64,000 nt of DNA from Pyrinomonadaceae bacterium (GTDB lineage Bacteria > Acidobacteriota > Blastocatellia > Pyrinomonadales > Pyrinomonadaceae), in NCBI GenBank assembly GCA_013003215.1, contig JABDKD010000134.1:1-64000 (forward strand), given 5' to 3'. Positions 26,423 through 34,830 of this stretch are shown one piece after another. Below the pieces are notes generated by a model, which worked only from the letters and a program-made list of their open reading frames with translations, had not been told where the DNA came from and made no database searches. Position 1 is the stretch's first letter. The number at the start of each line of letters is the position of its first letter. Position numbers and translations under genes: made by a program.

Positions 26423-29400
26423 TCGAACGAAGGTGTTTTTCCTTCCTTGATCATGGCAATCCATTTATTTACTGCTTTCAGTGATTCTTTGTCAGGATAG
26501 TCCTCGTCAGTGAATACCTCGAGTTTCAAACATTCCTCAAGGTAGTCCGAAACCACTTGCTTCTTTCCCGCTTCAAAAAGATCTTTGGCCAGATCCATTT
26601 TGGGGTGAACAGAATTCGGTTTTTTCCTCAGCGGCGCGCGAACCGAAATCATGAGATACTCGCCGCTTTTATCCGTATCCCCATCAAGAAGAGCTAGTTT
26701 TCCGAGGAATATGTTCCCAAAATGGGTCGCCTCATCAAATCCGGGCACGGCGGCGCTCGACCCGAACATCAGAATCATTTCCGTAGCTGAACGTTTGACA
26801 GAATCATAAGCACCAAGCTGGAACCCCAGTTCGGTCATTCCGGTCAGGAGTTCCAGATAATCCCTGTCGGCGTCATCCCGGCGTCCCGATCGTAGAATCT
26901 CCAAAGCAGCCCGCCCGATTTCGAATGCGCGTTTTCGTGTATCTGCGGGCAAAGGCTTCTCGTCGAAATCTTCGCCGCCATTGATCCAAGAATAGAGAAT
27001 CTTGAATTTCTCAGCCGAAAACCGGTAGTCATCTTTGAATCTGGCTGCCCCTTCATCGAGAAGCTTAATCGCCAATTCAGTCTCATGGCCACGAAAGAAG
27101 TCCGCAGCGATCAGCCTTAACCCGGGCTTGTCCGGCTGTTCGCCCAAAACACTGAGCCATTCCTGCTTCACTGACTTAGAACCCGGACTGCCTGGTTCCA
27201 CTTCGATACGCCACCAAAAAACCGTCGACCCCCAATCTGTCGGCCTGTTCCGAACGAGCCAGACCAGGTGAGAAACGATCTGACGCCTGTTCTTCGGATC
27301 TTGAAGATTGTTATCGTAATAGGAGATCAACTTTTTTCGTGCCTCAAAGTCCTCCGGATTCGTTGAAACCCGCTTTTCCAACTCGATCGCTTCTTTCTTG
27401 GTAACGGCTATGTTTTCTCCAAGCCCGATCCGTTCAAACAGCTTTTCAAAAGCATTTTTCGCAGGTCCATCTGACTTGTTCTGTGCCGCTGTCTGGGCAA
27501 CCAGTTTGGTTCCCGGGTCGACACTGTAAGAGAAAGTTGAATACCCGTCATCCAGCCAACTCTTCAAGAAATTCCTGAAGGCAGGAAACTCAGATACCGA
27601 AATTAGTGACTTGCAAAAAACAATGGACCTTTTGACTCTCGTTTTCCCTGCTTCAACAAAAATCCTGCGGGAATAGCTTCCCATTTCGTTTTCAAAAGAT
27701 TTCGCCGGATGAGGCAATGTCAGCCGGAAGCCTCCTGGCATCTTAATTTCCAGTACCTCTTCGTAGGAAATCTTCTGGATCATCAAAGGCGTCGTGCGCT
27801 CTTTCATTTCGAGGATCGACCGGAAAGTCTGATCTTCAAAAAGCAGGTTCACAGGCGGCAGTTTCAACTCTCCTTTCCGTGAAAGCTTTGAATACCCCGG
27901 AAACCTTCCGGAGTAATCTATCTCTATTCCAATATCTTCTTTGCTCTCTTCAAAACGAATGACCTTCCCTTCGACGCTCATATTTCTGGCTTCGTATTGC
28001 AGATCGAATGCCGGCCCCAGGAATTTCATGTTTGGACTGCCAAGCAATAACCTCATAGGATTTCCAAGACCACCACCGAGAAATATCTCGGAGCGGAGAT
28101 CAAGATCACCGTTTGGAAGCAGATCGATTATCGCCTCAGCGGATACCTTCACCTCTCCTGCGTCGCCTTTGGGGATGGTTATTGGCTCGAATTTCGAACC
28201 AAGCCTGAATCCAGTCTTCCCTCTAACCTGATCCGCAAGCTCACCGATCTTCGTCCGGGGAACGGTTGCATCTGCAAATACCTCAAGAGACGGAATATAA
28301 AGAATCATGTGGTTATAGAACATGTAGGCCTGTGTTCGCGGATACCACTCCGACCCTCCCGCCCTTAAGACCACGGGCTCGCTTTCGATTCCCTGGGATT
28401 TTAGGAGCGCCTGCATCAAAAGGGTGTAGTCTTTGCAATCACCAAACTTATTCTCAAGAATGTCCTCTGTATCTCGCGGTATCCACCCACCCCTGTCTAG
28501 AAATACAAGCAAATATGTGATGTTCCTGTTAACCCAATCATAAATTAGAGAGGCCTTCTCACTGTCGCTGGACGCTCCTTTGGTTATCTCATCCCCGAGT
28601 GACTTGATTTGCTGAGTTACCCTGGCCTTTTGATCTGTGGCACTTGCGTATTGTTTTCCAAACCTCTCCCAATCGGGCGAATTCGAAACGACGAGTGTTG
28701 GGGCCATGACCGTAATATCAGGCATGCCGACCTCGATTCGCTGCGCTTTGCGGTTTTGGATACTCCACGTCCATTCGACATTACCGTTTTTCTTTTCAAT
28801 TTTCGTAGGCGCGCCAAAGCCCTTCTCCGAAAAATAGAGGTTCATCCCCTTCGGGAGTTCAAATGAATATCGGGCGAGACGATACGCATCAAATGGGCTG
28901 ACATACTCCACGGCATCAAAAGTTCCGGGGAAGAGAGTCTTACCAAACTCGGATATGATCCTGAATTCAACCGACTCACCGGCCTTAAGGCCAGCGAAAT
29001 CGATAAAGATCTCACTCAACGATGAAAACTCGGGAGCCGCTTCAGATTGCGGAGTTTTTTGAATCTTAATATTCTCGGACGGAAAGGACCTTCGATCGCC
29101 GTTCTTTGCGATTATTTCTGCATCTTCGATCTGCATTTGTGTCAAATCCGCGTTGAACGGAACACGCCATTTGTACAACGGCGAGTTAACAGTACCCTTC
29201 GAAAAACTGCGTCTGAGATCCAGCACTCTCTTGAAAGTCCCGTCGGGATTTACGATGTAACGCACTGACAACAGCTCATTCGTCGTGCCAAGTTCAACAG
29301 AATTAGGAGAAGAAAACAGGTTCCCGGTGCCCGATTTCGCAGGCGGCGGCGGAGGCTTAGGGGACTTGTTTCGAACCAAGACCTGTGGTCTCGGCACTTC

Positions 29401-29472
29401 CGATGACTCGGATTGAGTGAACGCCGGAAAAACGAGAATTGCGAGAGTTATAAGTGCGTAAAAAATTCTCAT
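26407..29472 (-). CDS. DUF3857/transglutaminase-like exported protein with helical repeats
   Basis: The 1021-residue protein has a signal peptide (MRIFYALITLAILVFPAFTQ) from the ATG at 29472; the frame extends 17 codons upstream without support. Residues about 60-300 form a DUF3857-type beta-rich domain. A transglutaminase-like domain follows with the full papain-like triad: Cys346 (GDCKDYT), His388 (YNHMIL) and Asp401 (FADAT). The C-terminal third is helical and TPR/SEL1-like. The family is common in Bacteroidota and Acidobacteriota and is often linked to envelope or polysaccharide functions. A proline run (PPPPPAK) lies just after the signal peptide. It overlaps the convergent plsC-like gene. 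Confidence 0.83.
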   Translation of the reverse strand: MRIFYALITLAILVFPAFTQSESSEVPRPQVLVRNKSPKPPPPPAKSGTGNLFSSPNSVELGTTNELLSVRYIVNPDGTFKRVLDLRRSFSKGTVNSPLYKWRVPFNADLTQMQIEDAEIIAKNGDRRSFPSENIKIQKTPQSEAAPEFSSLSEIFIDFAGLKAGESVEFRIISEFGKTLFPGTFDAVEYVSPFDAYRLARYSFELPKGMNLYFSEKGFGAPTKIEKKNGNVEWTWSIQNRKAQRIEVGMPDITVMAPTLVVSNSPDWERFGKQYASATDQKARVTQQIKSLGDEITKGASSDSEKASLIYDWVNRNITYLLVFLDRGGWIPRDTEDILENKFGDCKDYTLLMQALLKSQGIESEPVVLRAGGSEWYPRTQAYMFYNHMILYIPSLEVFADATVPRTKIGELADQVRGKTGFRLGSKFEPITIPKGDAGEVKVSAEAIIDLLPNGDLDLRSEIFLGGGLGNPMRLLLGSPNMKFLGPAFDLQYEARNMSVEGKVIRFEESKEDIGIEIDYSGRFPGYSKLSRKGELKLPPVNLLFEDQTFRSILEMKERTTPLMIQKISYEEVLEIKMPGGFRLTLPHPAKSFENEMGSYSRRIFVEAGKTRVKRSIVFCKSLISVSEFPAFRNFLKSWLDDGYSTFSYSVDPGTKLVAQTAAQNKSDGPAKNAFEKLFERIGLGENIAVTKKEAIELEKRVSTNPEDFEARKKLISYYDNNLQDPKNRRQIVSHLVWLVRNRPTDWGSTVFWWRIEVEPGSPGSKSVKQEWLSVLGEQPDKPGLRLIAADFFRGHETELAIKLLDEGAARFKDDYRFSAEKFKILYSWINGGEDFDEKPLPADTRKRAFEIGRAALEILRSGRRDDADRDYLELLTGMTELGFQLGAYDSVKRSATEMILMFGSSAAVPGFDEATHFGNIFLGKLALLDGDTDKSGEYLMISVRAPLRKKPNSVHPKMDLAKDLFEAGKKQVVSDYLEECLKLEVFTDEDYPDKESLKAVNKWIAMIKEGKTPSFDYDNP

Positions 29473-29611
29473 AGATACCCTGAATGAGCAGTCCATTGTA
29501 AACAAATAAGGACGAATTGGCACCCAACTTTCTCTCCGGTACCCGTAAACCCATGTTTGCGGAGAACTAGACAGTTTTCGAAATCGAGAAAAGATGTAAG
29601 AATATGCGGCA

Positions 29612-30196
29612 ATGGCTTGGATTAAGACAAGAAACCCGAGAGATGCATCTTCCGACTATACCGACTTGTTGCGAAACCTTCGCCGAACATTCCCACCGGA
29701 ATACGGCACTCCTGTCGAATCTGCGAGCGGCAGCGGTGAATCAATCGTTGACTCGCATTCCCTTATCCCCGAAGCGCTGCATCACGCTTTCATGACCATG
29801 AGCGTCCTCATGGACGATGGACTCCCTCTCGAACGAAGGCAGCAAGAGATGATCGCAACAGTGGTGTCGAAAGAAAACGATTGCCATTACTGACTCGAGT
29901 CTCACGCAGAGTTTCTGCGTTTGGTAACGGATGATGACGAACTTGTTAATGCACTGAGATCGGATTATAAAACTGCTCCGATTACTGACGCGGAGCGCGA
30001 AATGTGCGATTATTCAGTGAAACTGACAAGAAATGCAGTTGATATCGAACCGGGACATCATGATCGACTCCGGGCCGCGGGATTTGAAGATACAGCGATT
30101 CTTCAGATAACTTTGATAGCTTCGTGGTTCAACTATATAAACCGCGTTGCCGACGCACTTGGGATAGGGCGAGACGTTATTAAGAGTCCCCAGTAA
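29612..30196 (+). CDS. Probable selenoprotein of the AhpD/carboxymuconolactone-decarboxylase family (UGA at residue 94)
   Basis: Two in-frame ORFs, 29612-29893 and 29921-30196, are one gene split by TGA at 29891-29893. Reading it as selenocysteine gives 194 residues with an AhpD-like thiol-peroxidase fold. The redox motif NDC91-H-Y-U94 replaces the usual CxxC; it sits after the [12 protein letters not shown] helix and before LESHAEFLR, as expected in this family. The C-terminus (YNFxNRxADALG-like: [14 protein letters not shown]) is also typical. The hairpin at 29904-29920 is in the place of a bacterial SECIS. The role is probably peroxide or other thiol-based redox chemistry. It is 7 bases upstream of a lipid-kinase-like gene. 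Alternative: a mutated CxxC pseudogene. SelABCD genes are not in this window. Confidence 0.82.
29904..29920 (+). promoter_or_regulatory. SECIS-like stem-loop after the in-frame UGA
   Basis: ACGCAG (29904-29909) pairs perfectly with CTGCGT (29915-29920), closing a 5-base loop AGTTT. The loop's second base is G (29911) followed by T. Counting the U of UGA as 1, the loop G is at 21 and U at 22; the E. coli fdhF SECIS has G23 U24 in its apical loop. This satisfies what is known of bacterial SECIS spacing and loop composition. The hairpin lies within coding sequence. Confidence 0.72.
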
Positions 30197-30202
30197 AAAA
30201 AT

Positions 30203-31189
30203 TTGCCAAATAATTCAGACAATTCACGTCAATCCTCCGATTTACCATTGATAATCGTTAACCCGAAATCAGCCGGTGGAGCTACAAAGGACCGTTGGTC
30301 CGGCCTGGCGTCCGACTTTCGGTCTCATTTCGGACCTTTCACAGTGGCATTTACAAAAGGTCCGGGTGACGGCGAGAACCTGGCGATGAAATTCGCGAAA
30401 TCCGGCAGAAAACTGATCATTGCCTGTGGTGGCGACGGAACCGTCAATGAAGTCGTGAACGGGATAATGAACAGTGGTGAGGACGTTGAACTCGGGATCC
30501 TCCCCGCAGGCACCGGCGGCGATCTTAGGCGATCGCTTGGGATGTCGAATACCCCCAGAGAGGCAGCGAAGCAGTTACGTGACGGGGTCACAAAACGAAT
30601 TGATCTGGGCCATGTTGCGTTTGTAGATCACGATGGGAATGATTCGGCGAGGTACTTCGTAAACGTTGCCAGCTTTGGTCTAAGCGCCTCGATAAACGAC
30701 CGGGTGAAGAACAAGGGGTCGCTTCAGTGGATTCCCGGCGAAACTGTTCGTGGCAAGACCAAATTTGCGGTTTCGGCGGTTCAGGAAGTAATCGAGCCGA
30801 ACTCGAAGACGGTGGTCGTAGCGTTTGATGACGGTAAACCGGCAAAACTCAACACGATCAATTTTTGTATATGCAATGCACGGTTTTTTGGCGGCGGCAT
30901 GAAGATCGCCCCCGATGCAAAAATGGATGACGGCTTGTTTGATGTTGTAAACATTGGCGATATCAATACGGCGCGGATATTTCTAAACGGTTACCGTCTT
31001 TACAGCGGGACACACACCGAGCTCGAAGAGGTGAAATCAAGACTTACAAAGAAAGTTTCTGTTGCGCCTGCGAACGCAGACGACTTGATCGATATCGAAA
31101 CCGATGGCGAGCTGCCGGGACGGCTTCCAGCTGAGTTTAAAATCGTGCCTTCGGCCCTGAAGATTAGAGTACCCACAAGGTCTGAATAA
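30203..31189 (+). CDS. Diacylglycerol kinase-like lipid kinase (DgkB/YegS family)
   Basis: This 328-residue protein has the DAGK catalytic domain. The nucleotide-binding motif GGDGT is at residues 76-80, the start resembles NPKSAGGA (19-26), and the ILPAGTGGDLRRSLG segment replaces the more usual GTxNDFAR, a notable change from Asn to Gly at the conserved turn. It should phosphorylate a diacylglycerol-like or sphingoid lipid using ATP. The frame has no early ATG; the TTG at 30203, 7 bases after the selenoprotein stop, is the best start. Its stop overlaps the next ATG by one base (TAATG), so the three genes look like an operon. Confidence 0.86.
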   Translation: MPNNSDNSRQSSDLPLIIVNPKSAGGATKDRWSGLASDFRSHFGPFTVAFTKGPGDGENLAMKFAKSGRKLIIACGGDGTVNEVVNGIMNSGEDVELGILPAGTGGDLRRSLGMSNTPREAAKQLRDGVTKRIDLGHVAFVDHDGNDSARYFVNVASFGLSASINDRVKNKGSLQWIPGETVRGKTKFAVSAVQEVIEPNSKTVVVAFDDGKPAKLNTINFCICNARFFGGGMKIAPDAKMDDGLFDVVNIGDINTARIFLNGYRLYSGTHTELEEVKSRLTKKVSVAPANADDLIDIETDGELPGRLPAEFKIVPSALKIRVPTRSE

Positions 31190-33939
31190 TGAGATCCAGT
31201 GCTATCCAACAAGCTAAACCCGGGTTTTGCGGGAGATTCATAGAATCGTGCCAGAAGCACGAGGCCAAGGTCGGAATGCGGATAGTCGGAGTCCCCGGTT
31301 CCGACGTCACGTTTGGTGAATTGCTGCGACAGGTCCGGGCGGTTTCTTACAGGTTAAAGAACACAGGGATCGGAAAAGGTGACAGAATATCCGTGATCGG
31401 CGAAAACCATCCTTCGTGGGCAATTTCATACCTTGCCGCCCTATATTCGGCCGCTGTTTGCGTCCCACTTGATCCGCACGGCGAGACGAGTACGCTCACG
31501 AATTTCATTGTCGATTCTGAAACAAAAGTGATCTTTTGTGATGGCGAAGCCTTTGAGAGGGTCAGGACGATTGTCGACGGGCTCGAATCAGAAATACCCA
31601 TCGTCGTTTGGGAAACTGAAAAGGATACGGAAGCGAGCCTGGCCCGAGGGGCATTGTCATTTTCGGATTGGACAGGCAGCGAGTTCCCGGGGGAATTCGG
31701 TGATGCTCCACCGCCGGCGAAACCGGAAGACGATGCCGTGTTGATCTACACCTCAGGAACCACCGGAAAACCGAAAGGAGTGCTGCTTACTCATTTCAAC
31801 ATCAACGCCGAACTCGATGCCATCGACGGTGTTCTGGAGTTTACGGAGCGCGAATCAGTGCTCAGCCTGCTTCCACTCTTTCATGTATATCTTCAAATCG
31901 TAAATCTGTGGCTAGCTTCAACGAAAGGAGCCATGGTGTTCTATCTAAGGGAGTTATCGCCCGATGAGCTATCACGCGGAATGCTTGAAAGCAAGATGAC
32001 AATCCTTACGAGTGTGCCTCGGCTTTGGTACTTGTTTCACAAAAAGATATTTGACGCGATAGATGAAAAGCCGGCAATCGTTCGTATTTTAGTACGCGGT
32101 TTACTGCGACTGAACGGGTTTACAAGGGATTATCTCAATATCAATCTTGGCCGTAAATTGTTCAAACAAGTCCATGATTCGTTTGGCGGAAACCTCGAAT
32201 TGGCAGTTACGGCCGGTTCGCGATTTGATGAAGCCGTCGCCATAGATTTTCACCGACTGGGCTTTACGATCGTACAAGGTTACGGGCTTAGCGAAACAAG
32301 TGGTGCGGCGACCGGAACCTACGTCGATGATAACCGCGTCGGTTCTGTCGGGAAACCGATGGGCGACGCCGAGGTTAAGATCGACAATCCGGATGAAAAC
32401 GGTGAAGGCGAGGTGCTCATAAGGGGTTCGATGGTCTTCAAAGGCTATGATAAAAACCCGGAAGCCACCTCCGAGGCCTTTACATCGGATGGTTGGTTTA
32501 AGAGTGGCGATCTTGGCAAGTTCGATCAAGACGGCCACCTGTACATTACCGGTCGGAAAAAAGACGTTATCGTTCTTCCATCCGGCAAGAATGTACATCC
32601 TGAAGATCTTGAAGTTCATTATCTGAAGTCTCCCCTGGTTGAGGAAATGTGCGTCATTGGAGTGCCGGATGAAAACTCCGATCACGCCGGAGCCGAGAAA
32701 CTTGTCGGGGTGGTGATTCCCGATTTTGAATATATGGGGAGATCGAGCATCGCCAATTCGGGCGAGGCAATTCGATTCGAGCTGGACAACCTCGGAAGAG
32801 ATCTGCCCGAATACCAGAGAGTCAGGGACTATGTGGTCAGATCGGAACCTCTCCCGCGAACTGCAACTAGAAAAATCAAGAGATTTGAGCTTAAGAAAGA
32901 ACTCGAAACCGGAATAGCAAACGGCCGCGGCGAAACTAAAACGTGGGACTTCTCGGAACAGGACCGTGAGACCCTCGATTCGGGGGCCGGTAAAGCTCTC
33001 GTTTCGCTGATCAACGCTCAGACCAGTGAACCACGCGAAATTCACCCCGACATGAACCTTGAGATCGATCTGAGGTTGGATTCTTTATCGAGAGCGGAGA
33101 TTGTTGCGGGGCTCGAGCAGGCTTTCGGATTTGAGTTTGGTGAGGAAGAAATAACCCGGGCCTACAAGTTCAGGGAGGTCGTGGGGCTGGTCGAGAAGCA
33201 TGTACCTGAAAGCAAGTCACAGGAACTCCTGGATCCGTCGTTCAACTGGAGCGAGATACTCTCCGAGCAGTCGGAACCGATACCGGAAACAAAACGAGTC
33301 CTTCGAAGGAAGCATATTTTCGAACCTTTTGCATTTGTCGGACTCAAGATCGCGAACCTGCTTTACCGCGTTTTCTTTCGACTTGAGGTCACGGGCTCGG
33401 AAAATTTGAAAGAAATTGAAAGTCCATTCCTGATCTGCCCAAACCACCAGAGCTACATTGACCCGCTTGTCGTTTGTTCGACTTACCCATACGCGGTCTT
33501 ACGCGACACATTCCACGTAGGTGCCAGCGAATACTTTCAGAACTTCTTCATGAGGATCATCGGTAGTGTGCTCAAGATCGTCCCGATCGATCCGGACACC
33601 CAACTGATCAAAGCAATGAGGGCCGGAGCGGTGGGACTGAACGCGGGCAAGATACTCAACATTTATCCGGAAGGCGAACGCGCGTTTGACGGAAACCTCC
33701 ACAAATTCAAAAACGGAGCGGCGATTCTTTCAAAAGAATTGGGCTTGCCGATCATTCCTGTTGCGATCGACGGCCTTCATAAAGTGTGGGGCCGGGGGTC
33801 GTTGAAGATTCGGGCGGCAAAGGTAAAAATCGAGTTTTGTGAACCATTGATTCCCTCTGAAAATGATGACTACGAAGAGATAACTGCCAAGCTGAAGGAA
33901 ACCATCAGAACTAGACTTGAGCAGATGCGTGATAACTAA
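31189..33939 (+). CDS. Acyl-activating enzyme / acyl carrier domain / acyltransferase fusion
   Basis: A 916-residue three-domain protein. Residues about 25-575 are an adenylating domain with the YTSGTTGKPKG P-loop (187-197) and GYGLSET. Residues about 605-670 are an acyl-carrier domain with Ser632 in LRLDSLSR as the phosphopantetheine site. Residues about 715-910 are a PlsC-type acyltransferase with motif NHQSYID (His753, Asp758) and YPEGER (828-831). The order suggests a fatty acid is activated, loaded onto the internal carrier, and passed to a lipid acceptor on one chain. The upstream lipid kinase may provide the phosphorylated acceptor. The Aas enzyme of E. coli is a two-domain analogue in reversed order and without the carrier. 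Confidence 0.88.
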   Translation: MRSSAIQQAKPGFCGRFIESCQKHEAKVGMRIVGVPGSDVTFGELLRQVRAVSYRLKNTGIGKGDRISVIGENHPSWAISYLAALYSAAVCVPLDPHGETSTLTNFIVDSETKVIFCDGEAFERVRTIVDGLESEIPIVVWETEKDTEASLARGALSFSDWTGSEFPGEFGDAPPPAKPEDDAVLIYTSGTTGKPKGVLLTHFNINAELDAIDGVLEFTERESVLSLLPLFHVYLQIVNLWLASTKGAMVFYLRELSPDELSRGMLESKMTILTSVPRLWYLFHKKIFDAIDEKPAIVRILVRGLLRLNGFTRDYLNINLGRKLFKQVHDSFGGNLELAVTAGSRFDEAVAIDFHRLGFTIVQGYGLSETSGAATGTYVDDNRVGSVGKPMGDAEVKIDNPDENGEGEVLIRGSMVFKGYDKNPEATSEAFTSDGWFKSGDLGKFDQDGHLYITGRKKDVIVLPSGKNVHPEDLEVHYLKSPLVEEMCVIGVPDENSDHAGAEKLVGVVIPDFEYMGRSSIANSGEAIRFELDNLGRDLPEYQRVRDYVVRSEPLPRTATRKIKRFELKKELETGIANGRGETKTWDFSEQDRETLDSGAGKALVSLINAQTSEPREIHPDMNLEIDLRLDSLSRAEIVAGLEQAFGFEFGEEEITRAYKFREVVGLVEKHVPESKSQELLDPSFNWSEILSEQSEPIPETKRVLRRKHIFEPFAFVGLKIANLLYRVFFRLEVTGSENLKEIESPFLICPNHQSYIDPLVVCSTYPYAVLRDTFHVGASEYFQNFFMRIIGSVLKIVPIDPDTQLIKAMRAGAVGLNAGKILNIYPEGERAFDGNLHKFKNGAAILSKELGLPIIPVAIDGLHKVWGRGSLKIRAAKVKIEFCEPLIPSENDDYEEITAKLKETIRTRLEQMRDN

Positions 33940-34267
33940 TGCTCTCCGGCGTTTGAATTTAAGAATGACAAATTAAGCGTCCCCTCGATTAGTTTATCCG
34001 AGTCCTTTTCGATCTTAAGCCAATTGGATAGATCATTTAGACTGACTTCGCTCTCATAGTTCAGGATCTCAAGTTTGCTCAGTTCAACCGCCAGTTCTCT
34101 AGGTTCAAGGCAGTAACCTCGAAATTGAAACAAAACGCGAGTTCTGAAAATGCCCGTGAGTCCAGGATAAACGCGCCTCCATTTCTGATCGCTTCTTTTG
34201 CTCTCCAGATCATTTCGTTACGATCCGCATGAGTATAACCCTCGAGTTTTATTATAGTTTTGTTCAT
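33936..34267 (-). pseudogene. Small hypothetical gene, apparently frameshifted
   Basis: Two overlapping frames are each conserved in style: the 5' part (34267 to about 34130) starts MNKTIIKLEGYTHADRNEM, and the 3' part (to 33936) reads EPRELAVELSKLEILNYE. They join smoothly if one -1 shift is made near 34100-34115, giving about 105 residues with no stop and a composition like small soluble alpha/beta proteins. Its stop overlaps the upstream neighbour's stop by exactly four bases, as in other convergent pairs here, which argues that it was a real gene. It could be a recent pseudogene, an assembly error, or a programmed frameshift. Function unknown. Confidence 0.5.
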
Positions 34268-34388
34268 AGAGCCGACCCCTCATCCATTCGGATTCGAAAG
34301 TCTAACAGCTGCATACCGAATTAACTGGGCGCATTGCGTTAGCTGTAAGTATTTTGTTAGATTCGATCAAAAGATCTTGGAGAATTTT

Positions 34389-34754
34389 ATGCCTAACACA
34401 GCTATTAGTTTCGGAAGACTGCTGATCCTGGTCGGCGTCATCGGTTATGTCGTCAGCATGATCAACGCGAGATCGAGCGTAACAGCCTTGATTCCCGCTT
34501 TTTTTGGTATCACTTTGCTGATCCTGGGCTATTTTGCACGAATGAAGGAGGGGCTTCGAAAGCACCTTATGCATGCAGCTGTATTGGTAGCGATTCTTGG
34601 TTTCATTGCCGTCGCGGTAAGATTGGTAACGAAGATTAGTGAGATTACATTCTCTGCTGCTTATGTATCCCAGATAGTTACCGCCCTTCTGTTCCTGGCA
34701 TTTATCGTTCTATCCGTTCGGTCATTCTTAGCTGCAAGGAGTGAAGGCTCCTAA
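34389..34754 (+). CDS. Small membrane protein with four predicted helices
   Basis: 121 residues from an ATG with a GGAG Shine-Dalgarno (34378-34381). The frame extends upstream to 34260 but that part is not hydrophobic and has no start signal. Four transmembrane segments are readable at about 6-24, 29-48, 58-80 and 91-112. No motif is recognised. It is alone on this strand, with a terminator immediately downstream. Function unknown. Confidence 0.7.
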   Translation: MPNTAISFGRLLILVGVIGYVVSMINARSSVTALIPAFFGITLLILGYFARMKEGLRKHLMHAAVLVAILGFIAVAVRLVTKISEITFSAAYVSQIVTALLFLAFIVLSVRSFLAARSEGS

Positions 34755-34773
34755 GGTTTCTTCAACCAAGATA

Positions 34774-34805
34774 ATAGGCCCGCCACGTTAGGGTGGCAGG
34801 CCTAT
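34774..34805. terminator. Bidirectional terminator hairpin
   Basis: ATAGGCC (34774-34780) pairs with GGCCTAT (34799-34805), and the inner GCCAC (34782-34786) with GTGGC (34793-34797). It lies between convergent genes and could stop both. Confidence 0.72.
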
Positions 34806-34830
34806 CTTGATTTGTCTTTCCCGACGGAAT

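Noticed and set aside
29612-29893. Two separate small genes (29612-29893 and 29921-30196)
   Set aside because: Both are in one frame, both match the same redox family when joined, and the second lacks an ATG and a Shine-Dalgarno. One UGA-containing gene explains the data better.
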